Positions 54,559 to 63,824 are shown, counted from the stretch's first letter. The stretch: DNA of 64,000 nt from Tateyamaria sp. Alg231-49 (GCF_900143535.1 NZ_FRFA01000004.1:1-64000); one strand, 5' to 3'. Notes: a model not told the origin generated them from the sequence alone. A program made the numbers and translations.

Positions 54559-55977
54559 GGTCCAATCCTCAAATCCAAACAGCAGATAGTCCCGGGCATA
54601 GGCCGCTCGGGCAAGTTCTTCGATTTCTGAATCGTAGATATCTGCAAGCGTCACATCACCAAAGGCGGATGGGGGTGAAAGAGGCGGTACATCTTTTACT
54701 CCAACCGTTTCGGCGAGTTGCAACAATTCTGCATCCAAAGCCTCCTGCCTGATCAGGCGGTCCGGCAGCACAAATTCCGCAAACCCTTCGATAATCTTAG
54801 CCTGACTGGCCCAATCCGGATCGACCCGTATCGCTGTTTGGCCAGCAAGATTCGGTTTCAAAAACGCAAGAAATTGCGCGAAGGCGGCACGGTGTTCGAC
54901 CTTGCCAAATCCGGGATCAGCGGGATCAATCGGCAGTGCCATTTTGTACCGCTTGGTCAGCGTCGTGCGGATGCCACCATACCCGCCCTGTCCGGTGTTC
55001 AGGATACGATGGCAAAACACCGCATGCGCGCGTGTCAGCGGGTGGCGCAATACCGAAAAACTGCGATGCCCGGGATGCGCACGCATCCACTCACGCAGAT
55101 CGTTTTGCGTTTGCTTGGTGACAGGTTTGCTTCCATGCGCGCGATCCAACGCCTTGAGCCACGCGACCACCGGGTCTTGGCCCCCACCTCGGATCGGCAG
55201 ATAGACCAACGGAGCCTGCGTGCTGGCAAAATAAGTGGGTACCGCGGCCCCGCGCCTTGGTTCAAAATTCGGAGTGCGGGTCAGGTTAAACTGGTCCGCC
55301 GCAGCCAGTGCTTCGCTCATCTGATCAAAGTTTGACACTTTTTCGGACAGCGCACTTGGGTTTTGCACCTTGAGATCTTTGTCCAGACCCTCAAGCCGGC
55401 CATCAACCCCAAGCCATGCCGCCAACCCGTTCATCACATCGAGGTTCTGCAAATCTTCGTAGGCCACGTAGAACGCTGTTTGCCCAGACACCTGTAACCG
55501 GTTCAGTAGGGTAACTTGAAACGCCTGCAACGCCGAAAGATGCGCCATGAATTCGTCTGCATCAAACTGCGCCTTGGCACCTTTGCGCGCCTTGGCATCG
55601 GTCAATTTCCACTGCCCCGTCGCCTGAGCGATTTTCCACGACACATAGCTGTCCACAGGATTCCGGGTCAGCACGATCTTGGCGCATTTGCGATCGTCCA
55701 TAATCTGATCGAACACGCGCGGGTCGTGGTCGTGAAAATAGCGAAACCCGCTCAACTCCGGTGTTTGTTTTATAGCACGCAGCAGACGCTTGGGCTGATC
55801 ATCGCGCTCCGCTTGAGTGATCTCCAAAATGGACTCGCGCTTTGGGTAGCCAATGAAGTGCGGATTGAATGCCTCACCATGGCAGGCAAGCCCATCAAAA
55901 GCGTTCAGATTTGCCTCAAGGAAATTTGAGCCTGTCCGCATTTCCGCAAACACCACAAAGTAGTCAAATTGGGCCAT
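54550..55977 (-). CDS. Sulfotransferase-family protein with two sulfotransferase-like halves
   Basis: A 475-residue protein. The N-terminal half (about 1-250) has FAEMRTGSNFLEANL at 10-24, a P-loop-like 5'-phosphosulfate site resembling NodH/Stf0 types, and VLTRNPVDSYVSWK (102-115), the 3'-phosphate site. The C-terminal half has a second such site, FSVLRHPLTRAHAVFCHR near 307-324, but I see no matching N-terminal loop, so it may be a partial or degenerate second domain. It would put sulfate on a glycan made by the neighbouring glycosyltransferases. It lies six bases after the GT14-type gene on the same strand. Confidence 0.8.
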   Translation of the reverse strand: MAQFDYFVVFAEMRTGSNFLEANLNAFDGLACHGEAFNPHFIGYPKRESILEITQAERDDQPKRLLRAIKQTPELSGFRYFHDHDPRVFDQIMDDRKCAKIVLTRNPVDSYVSWKIAQATGQWKLTDAKARKGAKAQFDADEFMAHLSALQAFQVTLLNRLQVSGQTAFYVAYEDLQNLDVMNGLAAWLGVDGRLEGLDKDLKVQNPSALSEKVSNFDQMSEALAAADQFNLTRTPNFEPRRGAAVPTYFASTQAPLVYLPIRGGGQDPVVAWLKALDRAHGSKPVTKQTQNDLREWMRAHPGHRSFSVLRHPLTRAHAVFCHRILNTGQGGYGGIRTTLTKRYKMALPIDPADPGFGKVEHRAAFAQFLAFLKPNLAGQTAIRVDPDWASQAKIIEGFAEFVLPDRLIRQEALDAELLQLAETVGVKDVPPLSPPSAFGDVTLADIYDSEIEELARAAYARDYLLFGFEDWTPT

Positions 55978-55983
55978 GCCAGG

Positions 55984-57681
55984 CTACCGCACCAAATAGG
56001 GTTTTCTCGGGCGATCTTGCGCAGGTTTCGGCCCCAGCACCACCGGAAAGTCGCCCATGAGATAGGGATGCATGCCCTGATTCTTGAGGTTTTGCAGGAA
56101 CTGGCCAAAACCGGTCAGGTCCACCATCTGCGGCACCTCTGCCAGACGGCGGGCTTGCGTCTGGCCGATCTCGTCCAGAATGCCCTGCAAGGGTTCCATG
56201 GGTGCCTCAATGAATTCAGCCATGGTCCAGATCCGAATTCGGGCCTTGGCACCGGGTGAGCGGAGCACATTGAGGTGATCACTTTCGACCTTTTGCAGGC
56301 GCGCCGCCTCTTTTCGGATATCCATAAAGTTCAGGTTCGAACGGAACAGCGGCACAGCCCAAGCGCCTGAAATCACCGACACTTGCGCATTGGGATCCCT
56401 GGCCATGCGCCAGATCACCTTTTGATTGTCCTCCGGACCGAACTGAAAACACTGCCGCTCTCCGCGCGTGTTCCAGATCAAGTTCGTTAGAAACGCGTTG
56501 GCGTTGTAATCGCGCGCTGCCGCACTGTTGGACAAGGCACCGTTCAGTGTCGTCTGCCCTTCGGCATATTCAACACCGTCGGGGTGAAACAAATGGCCAT
56601 GAACACGGGCGCCAGTGGCCTTGGACAACCACGGCTCAAAATTTTCGAATATCTCGGTAAAGCCCTGAAAGACCGAATAGGGCGCGGCGGTGACCCCGTT
56701 TTCCCAGTCCTCATTAGGAAAACGGCTTTGCATGTAAAGACCCGGGCGGCCGCGCGTCCGACGCTCCACCGCTTTGGCAAAAATGCGGTCGATTTTTCCC
56801 GGGTTCGGCTCTGTCCGCTTCATCGCGCCGGCAGGATCAGTCAGGAACGCCTCATACAGGCGGGCGGCATGAGGCCAGATCTTGCGCGCCACAAAACAGT
56901 CGGACCGGCGCAAGAGCTGGAGGTGATCATCGTAGAAAATGTGCGGTTTGCCCTGAAAGTCGAACTTGGACAGCGTCAGTGACCGACTTTCAATGTTGGT
57001 GGAAAACTGGCGTACCAATGTTTGGAAGTAGCTTTCATCAGGGATCCACACATGGCGGAAATAGGCATCGTATTCAGGCCGATCCGCGCCTTGCAATATG
57101 GCCGTGAGGGTTTGCCGGGTCAGACACCACCACTGGCTGCCCATGTGGGGCACCAGCCCCTTGGGCATCTTGCGCTTCAGCTTCAGGCAGCGCTGAAGTT
57201 CTACGTATTTGTCGAACAGGAATCGCTGGCGTTTCCAAGAAAACGGAAAACGCATTGTGAAGCGCTCCTGATCCAATCCACCAACCGTCCAAGGGACATC
57301 CGCCGTCGTCGCGCTTTCGATAAAGTCGGTACGCGGGCGTTCTTCAAGGTATTCGATCAACTCTTCTACCGGGCGCAACGGCAGGCAGGATCCCGAAGCA
57401 AGGTAGACATGGCGCACGTCTTTAAATTCCGACAGTATCAACTCGGACGCCGTTTGCGACGCGGCAACTATTCCCCAAGTGCCCCATTCGCATCGGTAGC
57501 GTTTGGAAAACAACACAGTCGGGACATCCGACAACGCCTGGACAAAACCGGAATAGATTTTACGCGGCACCATCGCGTCCACATGGATCACAACCGGGCA
57601 ACCGGCCATGGCCCAATGGCGCGCGGCCTGTTCTGCACGGTCCAGCGCTGTATGCACCAGCATGACGATGCCGACGCTCAC
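55984..57681 (-). CDS. GT14-type (core-2/I-branching-like) glycosyltransferase with C-terminal extension
   Basis: A 565-residue protein. Residues 1 to about 270 show the GT14 fold: GIVMLVHTALDRAEQAARHW, VVIHVDAMVP, VYLASGSCLPLRPVEELIEY, then MGSQWWCLTRQTL and WIPDESYFQTLVR, which match beta-1,6-GlcNAc or xylosyl branching enzymes. The remaining ~295 residues are a conserved extension seen in roseobacter homologues (a DUF5928-like region), role unknown. It forms a close trio with the sulfotransferase (6 bases) and the next gene (4-base overlap), so the enzymes probably act on one glycan. Confidence 0.82.
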   Translation of the reverse strand: MSVGIVMLVHTALDRAEQAARHWAMAGCPVVIHVDAMVPRKIYSGFVQALSDVPTVLFSKRYRCEWGTWGIVAASQTASELILSEFKDVRHVYLASGSCLPLRPVEELIEYLEERPRTDFIESATTADVPWTVGGLDQERFTMRFPFSWKRQRFLFDKYVELQRCLKLKRKMPKGLVPHMGSQWWCLTRQTLTAILQGADRPEYDAYFRHVWIPDESYFQTLVRQFSTNIESRSLTLSKFDFQGKPHIFYDDHLQLLRRSDCFVARKIWPHAARLYEAFLTDPAGAMKRTEPNPGKIDRIFAKAVERRTRGRPGLYMQSRFPNEDWENGVTAAPYSVFQGFTEIFENFEPWLSKATGARVHGHLFHPDGVEYAEGQTTLNGALSNSAAARDYNANAFLTNLIWNTRGERQCFQFGPEDNQKVIWRMARDPNAQVSVISGAWAVPLFRSNLNFMDIRKEAARLQKVESDHLNVLRSPGAKARIRIWTMAEFIEAPMEPLQGILDEIGQTQARRLAEVPQMVDLTGFGQFLQNLKNQGMHPYLMGDFPVVLGPKPAQDRPRKPYLVR

Positions 57682-58688
57682 GCCCAGTTCCCCTTGGACA
57701 TGAGGCCCAGAATTTCAAGCTGTCGCCAGTTGATGTATTTTTCCGACCACTTGCACCACATGTCCGGATTTTCATCGAGCGTGTTTGCGTAGGCCTTGTA
57801 TTCGACCGAGGCCGCATAATGTTGCTTGCGATCCAGTTCTTCAGTGGCTTTGTTGTTGAATGTGTCAAGGAACTTGGCGTGCAGCAAAACGCCAGAAGCC
57901 TTTTCGCCGCCCCATTCATCGTAGACTTGGTTTAATCCGCGCGGCAACAACATGTGGGTGGAACTGACATAGGCATAGCGGCGGTCCCATTTGACCAGCG
58001 GCACCTTGTTCAGCGCGGGCGCCTTGGCCGGAGCTTCGGGAAAAAACAAACGGGCACGCGGGCCGCCCTGAATCCAGAGGTTACCAAATTTCTTGTTGCG
58101 CGAGATCGTGTAGTTTCCGCTGTCAAACCAGCTCGCGATCTCAAGCGGGTTTTGACCAACTTCGTAAGGCTGTTCGTCAAGCCGGCCCTTGGGATACATA
58201 TCCAACAGCATAGCAGAAAACGATTTGATCGAAGAAGCGTCGAGCCAATCTGTCAGCGCCCGCAGCGGGCGTGTGTCGCAGAACGGGTAAACAAGGAATT
58301 CATCCGGGTCGACGACAAGGGTCCAATGCCCGTGCCCGTATTTCGACTGCAACCAGTTCAGCCAATCCGCCCCAAAACGCGCGCGCTTATAGCCGGCTTC
58401 TGTTGACCATACTGATACATCAGATTGAGACGCGAGGTAGTCTAACGACCCATCAGTGCTGCCATTGTCCACGATTAGGAATTGGTTGATGCCCATCTCG
58501 CGGTAGTAATTCAGGAAAAACGGCAACCGCGCCATCTCGTTACGCAAGGTGGAGAACGCCAGCAAATCGGTGGGCCTGATCTGATCAGTACGGCTGACCA
58601 CACGTTTCAATTCGCGTCGTTTGCGGAACGCACGAATGCGCCACCGCTTGCGCTGAAGCCTCAGCCGATATGACTGCCAAGCGCCCAA
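57678..58688 (-). CDS. Glycosyltransferase family 2 (GT92-like) protein
   Basis: A 336-residue GT-A enzyme. DLLAFSTLRNEMARLPFFLN begins the fold; FLIVDNGSTDGSLDYLAS and LVVDPDEFLVYPF hold the donor- and metal-binding Asp residues (the DPDE acts as DxD), and RNKKFGNLWIQGGPRARLF follows. The basic N-terminus (QRKRWRIRAFRKRRELKR) may lie on the membrane. It is of the Glyco_tranf_2_4 kind. The gene overlaps the GT14-type gene by four bases (ATGA). Confidence 0.85.
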   Translation of the reverse strand: MGAWQSYRLRLQRKRWRIRAFRKRRELKRVVSRTDQIRPTDLLAFSTLRNEMARLPFFLNYYREMGINQFLIVDNGSTDGSLDYLASQSDVSVWSTEAGYKRARFGADWLNWLQSKYGHGHWTLVVDPDEFLVYPFCDTRPLRALTDWLDASSIKSFSAMLLDMYPKGRLDEQPYEVGQNPLEIASWFDSGNYTISRNKKFGNLWIQGGPRARLFFPEAPAKAPALNKVPLVKWDRRYAYVSSTHMLLPRGLNQVYDEWGGEKASGVLLHAKFLDTFNNKATEELDRKQHYAASVEYKAYANTLDENPDMWCKWSEKYINWRQLEILGLMSKGNWA

Positions 58689-58735
58689 TTAAAACTATCC
58701 TCTACCCGCCGCTCTTTGCGACCTGTCGGCACGTA

Positions 58736-59857
58736 TCAGGTCAACTTTAACACAGTCTTGAAATGTGCGTCCCAAGTTGGCGGGACATACTGCTGCTGAT
58801 CCGGTGCGTTTGGTCCTAAGCTGGCCAACTCATTTATTTTATTGAGCCATAGATAACGATCTGAAACGCTTGCGTAAATGGGAATATCGCCCAGTATTTC
58901 ACGCAATGTTGGAAGATCATTGATAATTAGGGGCACACCGCGTGCCGCAGCCTCAGCAGCGGGCAATCCGAACCCTTCTGCGAGACTTGGAAAAAGAACG
59001 CCAGCTGCGCCGTCCATCAGGGCGGCCAGAGCACCGTCGCTCAGGCCCGCAACTTCGAACACAGGGCCGCCGACTGGCAGCGCATCGAGGCGCGCGAACA
59101 CGTCTTCGTTCTTCCATCCGCGCCCACCTGCGATGATCAACCCGGGCGCCTGCGGGCCCATTTGGTCCCACAGGTCAAGAAGAAAGGCATGATTTTTCCG
59201 CGGTTCAATTGTTCCGATGCAGACAAAATATGGCGTGTCTTGGGGTACTCTGCTTGGGATATCTGCTGCATTTGCATCCACCTTGACTGTCCCCAAATGC
59301 GAAACAATCGATGCAGCGATTTTTGGAAAATACGTTTGTGCGCGCGCCTGCGTGTCTTTGGAATTGTAGATGACAAGGTCTGCAAATTTTCCAACGCGGG
59401 CGATCATATCGGCAAAGGGTTGCACTGTGCCATCGCGCTGAAATTCGGGAAAATCAAGCGGGATGACATCGTGGATAAGCGTCGTGATCTGGGCATCTAG
59501 ACTGCGCACCGCGCCCAAAACTCGATCCGTCAGGTTGGAATGCCCGACGTTGAGATAGGCAAACCCCGTGGGCAGCTTGCGCCGTAGCAAAGCCCGCAGC
59601 AGAAATGGGGGGACACGCCCAATGGCGTGCTTTCTTGCGTGACGCCAGCTTTGGCGCTGCTGCGTTTCCACAGTTTCACCGCTGACTGGGCCCGAAAGAA
59701 ATGGAACCATATGTTCCACACCGGCCTGATCCAGAAGAATGTAGCCAATCCGCGAGCGGACAAGGCCAAACATGGGAACATCGTCAGCGATGAGTGCCTG
59801 AACATAGGCCAGCTCAACCCGATCGACACCAGTCAAAACCTTTCCCGCCCTGCGCAT
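58736..59857 (-). CDS. Glycosyltransferase family 4 protein with uncertain start
   Basis: A GT-B enzyme of 373 residues from the first ATG. The donor half is clear: YFVCIGTIEPRKNHAFLLDL, GGRGWKNEDVFARLD, EVAGLSDGALAALMDGAAGV, FPSLAEGFGLPAAEAAARGV with the E-x7-E pair. The start is a problem: the frame stays open 24 codons upstream to a TAG, and those codons read PPTARLLDVTRL directly before MRRAGKVLTGVDRVELAYV, as homologues do, yet contain no ATG, GTG or TTG. Either a rare start (CTG or ATA) is used, or the start was lost and translation begins at 59857. It lies 47 bases upstream of the previous gene on the same strand. Confidence 0.82.
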   Translation of the reverse strand: MRRAGKVLTGVDRVELAYVQALIADDVPMFGLVRSRIGYILLDQAGVEHMVPFLSGPVSGETVETQQRQSWRHARKHAIGRVPPFLLRALLRRKLPTGFAYLNVGHSNLTDRVLGAVRSLDAQITTLIHDVIPLDFPEFQRDGTVQPFADMIARVGKFADLVIYNSKDTQARAQTYFPKIAASIVSHLGTVKVDANAADIPSRVPQDTPYFVCIGTIEPRKNHAFLLDLWDQMGPQAPGLIIAGGRGWKNEDVFARLDALPVGGPVFEVAGLSDGALAALMDGAAGVLFPSLAEGFGLPAAEAAARGVPLIINDLPTLREILGDIPIYASVSDRYLWLNKINELASLGPNAPDQQQYVPPTWDAHFKTVLKLT

Positions 59858-59987
59858 CAGGCGCGTGACGTCCAGTAGACGTGCTGTGGGAGGTATTTTG
59901 ACAGTTGTGACCAGCGTGATGTCTTTTCTCTATTCGTGGGTCACGCCACTCTAGGCCATCGCAGATGGGCCACAAAGTACCTGCAAA

Positions 59988-60881
59988 CTATTCGGCGGCT
60001 TGATCCATCTGGACGACGTCGCGGATGTAATCCAACAGATCACTGCGCAATTCTTCGCGCGCCAGTCCAAAGGACACCGTGGCCTGCAGGAACCCGCTTT
60101 TTGAGCCGCAATCAAAGCGCTGGCCGCGGAAACGGTAGCCATAAACACCTTCATCACCACCAATCGCCTGTGCGATAGCGTCGGTCAGCTGGATTTCACC
60201 ACCTGCACCGGTTTTCATCTTGTTGAGCGAGCGTAGAACATTCGGCGAAAGGATATAGCGGCCAATCACGGCAAGGTTTGACGGGGCCTCTCCAGCAGGG
60301 GGTTTTTCAACCATGCCAGCGACTTCGACGATCTGTCCGTTTTCTTTCTGAACGTCCAGCACACCGTAAGAAGACGCCTTTTCAGGGGGCACTTCCATAG
60401 CGGCAACCATATTGCCACCAGTCTCAGAATACGCTTCGACCATCTGTTGCAGGCAGGGCGTTTCCGCTGCAATCACATCGTCTGGCAAAATCACCGCAAA
60501 TGGTTCGTTGCCGATCAAGCGGCGCGCACACCAGACCGCGTGGCCAAGGCCCAGCGCCTTGTGCTGCCGAATGTAGGCGATGGCGCCACTGTCCATGTTG
60601 GTGTCCTTGAGGACCTCCAACAGTTGGTCTTTGCCCTTTTTGCGCAATTCCTGCTCAAGTGTAGGGGCGTGATCAAAGTAGTCCTCAAGCGCGCCTTTGC
60701 CGCGCGAGGTTACAAATATGAATTCCTTGATGCCTGCGGCGCGCGCCTCATCAATGGCGTACTGGATAAGAGGGCGGTCCACCAAAGTCATGATTTCTTT
60801 TGGCACTGATTTGGTCGCCGGCAAGAACCGCGTCCCAAGCCCAGCAACCGGAAAGATCGCCTTTGTCACCTTTTTACGCAT
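59988..60881 (-). CDS. galU: UTP-glucose-1-phosphate uridylyltransferase
   Basis: A 297-residue enzyme that makes UDP-glucose from UTP and glucose 1-phosphate. GLGTRFLPATKSVPKE at 14-29 is the nucleotide loop; DRPLIQYAIDEARAAGIKEF, IRQHKALGLGHAVWCA, FAVILPDDVIA and GRYILSPNV follow as in GalU. Its product feeds Ugd (39790-41121) and glycosyltransferases. It is separated by about 120 bases from its neighbours on both sides, so it is likely a single-gene unit. Confidence 0.95.
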   Translation of the reverse strand: MRKKVTKAIFPVAGLGTRFLPATKSVPKEIMTLVDRPLIQYAIDEARAAGIKEFIFVTSRGKGALEDYFDHAPTLEQELRKKGKDQLLEVLKDTNMDSGAIAYIRQHKALGLGHAVWCARRLIGNEPFAVILPDDVIAAETPCLQQMVEAYSETGGNMVAAMEVPPEKASSYGVLDVQKENGQIVEVAGMVEKPPAGEAPSNLAVIGRYILSPNVLRSLNKMKTGAGGEIQLTDAIAQAIGGDEGVYGYRFRGQRFDCGSKSGFLQATVSFGLAREELRSDLLDYIRDVVQMDQAAE

Positions 60882-61003
60882 TCTAGCCCCGTGTTCTTAA
60901 CTGCCCATATTTGAGCTGTGCTTAGTCTTAGATTACGACCGGAACATGTCCAATTCCTGAATTAATCTGGCAGCAGGGGAATTTTAACCGTGATGCGTCA
61001 AAT

Positions 61004-62230
61004 TCAGCGAAAATACAACCTTTGGTAGGCGATGCGCCGCCGCTCGCGTGCAACGCGCTTTGAAAACCGCCACAATGCAAACAACGGGTCTGCGCGGTCG
61101 GAACGGCCAAACAGGCCACCCCGCTGCTCCCAATATCCGTCTTTGTGAAACCGCACATGGTGAAACAGTGTCGTGTGCGACAACAAGATAAGGGTCACAG
61201 TTTCGCCGTTTGCGACGCGCTGTACCGCCTCGGCACGCAGTTTCTTGCGCTGCCAAAACCGCCCGGCAATCAGAATGCTTGCACGTGGTGTCGCAGAAAT
61301 CGGCTTGAACGAAGCTATTGCTGTATCCAAAACCTGCGCCCCACCGCGCGCACGAAGCGATCCCTCGGTATATCCGGCGTCGAGACGGCGCATCAGGCGA
61401 TTAACGTCCCCCGGCACCAACCGCCCGGCCACCATATGCGAAACACACCGCACCTTCTGCGCATGCCTGATGGTCCGCCAATGATCGGCCCAATCGGCCT
61501 GATCTATGTACTTGCGCTGAAACACGGCCCAACTTGCGCCTATATCGAACAGATCCCGGGGCGCCCGATCTGCGCGACGCCGTGGGCTGGCGGCAAACCC
61601 GTGATGCACCTCGGCCATTGGCACGATTGCAGTCGCATAACCGGCGCGAGCAAGTCGCAAGTTCAAGTCTGTTTCATCCAAAAAGAAGGCAAATGCGGGA
61701 TCAAACCCTTCCAATGCGCACAGCACGTCGCGGCGCACCGCCATGTTGGTGCCTTCGGTCTTCGTGGCGCGACGCCCTTTCGGGATCAGAACAGTCGACT
61801 GTTCCGGGTGCACCTCAAGCGGCGCAGTTGCGCCTGTTTCGTCCACACTGCGTGCGCGCCACTGAAACGAGATTCCGTTCCGCCCGCGCACAAATCCACC
61901 TGCCGCAGCCACATTCGCCTGTTCAAACGGGGCCACAAGATGGATCAACCAAGATGGCTCGGGCACCGCATCATCGTCGATGAAGGCAACAATATCGCCC
62001 GCCGCATGGCTAATCCCAAGATTACGGGCCTCAGAAATGTTGGGGCGGTCAAAGGGCACAACCTTGATCTGCTCCGCCCAGCGCGCCACGGCAGTGCAGC
62101 CCGCATCGTCCGCCACGACGACAATTTCAAACGGCGTGTACTGGACCTGCAACAGACCCAAGAGACAGCGCGCCAAAGCTTCCGGCCGGTCGCGGCTGAC
62201 CACCACAACACTGACCGGAGGGCGGGTCAT
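61004..62230 (-). CDS. Glycosyltransferase family 2 protein
   Basis: A 408-residue GT-A enzyme. VSVVVVSRDRPEALARCLLG starts the fold, NISEARNLGISHAAGDIVAF and FIDDDAVPEPSW (the DxD-like metal site) follow, then GTNMAVRRDVL and FLDETDLNLRLARAGY with the catalytic Glu-Asp region. A long basic C-terminal part of about 170 residues has no recognised domain. It overlaps kdsB by four bases, which links it to Kdo activation; a role in lipopolysaccharide core or Kdo-linked capsule is possible. Confidence 0.85.
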   Translation of the reverse strand: MTRPPVSVVVVSRDRPEALARCLLGLLQVQYTPFEIVVVADDAGCTAVARWAEQIKVVPFDRPNISEARNLGISHAAGDIVAFIDDDAVPEPSWLIHLVAPFEQANVAAAGGFVRGRNGISFQWRARSVDETGATAPLEVHPEQSTVLIPKGRRATKTEGTNMAVRRDVLCALEGFDPAFAFFLDETDLNLRLARAGYATAIVPMAEVHHGFAASPRRRADRAPRDLFDIGASWAVFQRKYIDQADWADHWRTIRHAQKVRCVSHMVAGRLVPGDVNRLMRRLDAGYTEGSLRARGGAQVLDTAIASFKPISATPRASILIAGRFWQRKKLRAEAVQRVANGETVTLILLSHTTLFHHVRFHKDGYWEQRGGLFGRSDRADPLFALWRFSKRVARERRRIAYQRLYFR

Positions 62231-63027
62231 TCGAGACCCATTTGCGCCATCATTGCCTCGATCCGGGGGACGTCAGCGGGGTTGTTCAATTCCCAAAACT
62301 GCCGCCCACGCGCGTCAACCTCGACGCACAGAACTTGTCGGCCATTCTCAAGAAACCGGAGCTGTTCCAGCCCCTCTAGCGTCTCAAGCGGTCCGACAGA
62401 CCAATCTGAATACGCCGCGAGTGCGTCAGGACGATAAGCATAGACCCCAACATGGTGAAACACGGGCGTTTCAGCGTCATCCGGATAGGTCGTATTGGTG
62501 TAAGGGATCACCTCTTTGGAAAAGTAGAGCCCCTCGTTCTGCGCCCCGAACACCGCAGTCGTGCCACCAACACGGCCCGCTTTGCGGTCCTCTAAAAACC
62601 CGTTAAGCGTGGCGCCATCACAACGCAAAACAGGCGTTGCAATCTCTGCCTCAGGGCCAGCGCGCAAACCATCCACCAAACCTTCAATAAACCACGCAGG
62701 GGTCAACGGGGCGTCGCCCTGCAAATTCACCACGATATCGTAGGTGCCGCCCAGCTTAGCATGCGCTTCAGCACACCGTTCAGTTCCGTTGCCGCACGCC
62801 TCAGAAGTCATGACAACTTCGGCCCCAAAGGCTTTGGACGCTGCGCTGATCCTGTCATCATCTGTCGCAACGACCACCCGATCGATACCAGACACTTCCA
62901 TGGCGGCACGCCAACTGCGTTCGATCAGGCTCTGGGCAACACCCGTCGCACCTGTCAACGGCACCAATGGCTTGCCGGGATAGCGGCTTGAGGCATAGCG
63001 CGCGGGGATGACTAAAAGGACGGACAT
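62227..63027 (-). CDS. kdsB: 3-deoxy-manno-octulosonate cytidylyltransferase
   Basis: A 266-residue CMP-Kdo synthetase that activates Kdo for lipid A or a Kdo-containing capsule. IPARYASSRYPGKPL at 7-21 is the nucleotide loop; VVATDDDRI, MTSEACGNGTERCAEAHAKL, NLQGDAPLTPAWFIEGLVDG and HHVGVYAYRPDALAAY fit the family. KdsD is at 50376; KdsA and KdsC are not in the window. It shares one base with the cysQ stop and four with the GT2 gene. Confidence 0.94.
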   Translation of the reverse strand: MSVLLVIPARYASSRYPGKPLVPLTGATGVAQSLIERSWRAAMEVSGIDRVVVATDDDRISAASKAFGAEVVMTSEACGNGTERCAEAHAKLGGTYDIVVNLQGDAPLTPAWFIEGLVDGLRAGPEAEIATPVLRCDGATLNGFLEDRKAGRVGGTTAVFGAQNEGLYFSKEVIPYTNTTYPDDAETPVFHHVGVYAYRPDALAAYSDWSVGPLETLEGLEQLRFLENGRQVLCVEVDARGRQFWELNNPADVPRIEAMMAQMGLE

Positions 63028-63824
63028 CAGGCTGGCTTCAGATCAACAGAAGGCGCGTAAGCGATAAAGAATGGGTTCGCGTACCCTTCTTTGCCGTAAA
63101 CCAGCGGTTCGTGGTTATCAAAGCGCACAACATGGCCCCCAGCCCCCGCCAGAACAGCATGTCCCGCGGCTGTGTCCCATTCCATCGTGCGGCCAACACG
63201 CGGATACAAATCCGCCTCGCCCGTGGCAACCAGACAAAACTTCAGGGATGAGCCCGCGCTTTTCATGTCCTGAACACTGTATGTATTGATGTAGTCATCC
63301 GTCGCCTGATCCCGGTGCGATTTTGAGGCAACAACCATCAAAGCAGCATTGTCGCTGTCAGCGACCCGTATCGGAGTAACCTCTCCAACGGTTTCCTTAT
63401 CAAACGCACCCGTTTCCTCGACGGCCTGCCCATCAGCGAGCGTGAAAAACATGCGACCCTTGGCCGGGGCATAGACGACACCGCGCGTGGGCACACCGGC
63501 CTCGACCAATGCGATATTGACGGTGAAATCGCCACGGCGATGAACAAATTCCTTGGTGCCATCAAGCGGGTCAACAATCAAAAACGTGTCGCCTGTCGTG
63601 GAATGCGTGGCTGCCTGTTCTTCTGTGACCAACATCACATCGGGAAATGCCGCGCGCAGGCCATCCGAAATAAGTGCATCCGCCGCCTCATCAGCTGCGG
63701 TGACAGGGCTGTCATCAGACTTCGACTTTACGTCAAAATCGTCAGTTCCATAGATCTCCATAATCTTGTCACCAGCCTCGAGTGCCAGCTTTCGCATGAC
63801 GGGGATCAAGTCTTCATATGTCAT
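63027..63824 (-). CDS. cysQ: 3'(2'),5'-bisphosphate nucleotidase CysQ
   Basis: A 265-residue member of the inositol-monophosphatase-like family. Metal ligands are visible: Glu68/Glu69 in VTEEQ, Asp85 and Asp88 in VDPLDGTKEF (84-93), and the late Asp of MEWDTAAGHAVL. CysQ removes the 3'-phosphate from PAP, the by-product of PAPS-using reactions. Two sulfotransferase-like proteins are coded in this window, so its place at the head of this minus-strand glycan run makes sense: it would keep PAP from inhibiting them. It overlaps kdsB by one base. Confidence 0.93.
   Translation of the reverse strand: MTYEDLIPVMRKLALEAGDKIMEIYGTDDFDVKSKSDDSPVTAADEAADALISDGLRAAFPDVMLVTEEQAATHSTTGDTFLIVDPLDGTKEFVHRRGDFTVNIALVEAGVPTRGVVYAPAKGRMFFTLADGQAVEETGAFDKETVGEVTPIRVADSDNAALMVVASKSHRDQATDDYINTYSVQDMKSAGSSLKFCLVATGEADLYPRVGRTMEWDTAAGHAVLAGAGGHVVRFDNHEPLVYGKEGYANPFFIAYAPSVDLKPA

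Noticed and set aside
61145-62437. A 430-codon open frame on the plus strand, antisense to the GT2 gene and the end of kdsB
   Set aside because: The product is a Cys/Arg/His-rich chance translation; the minus strand has full GT2 motifs.
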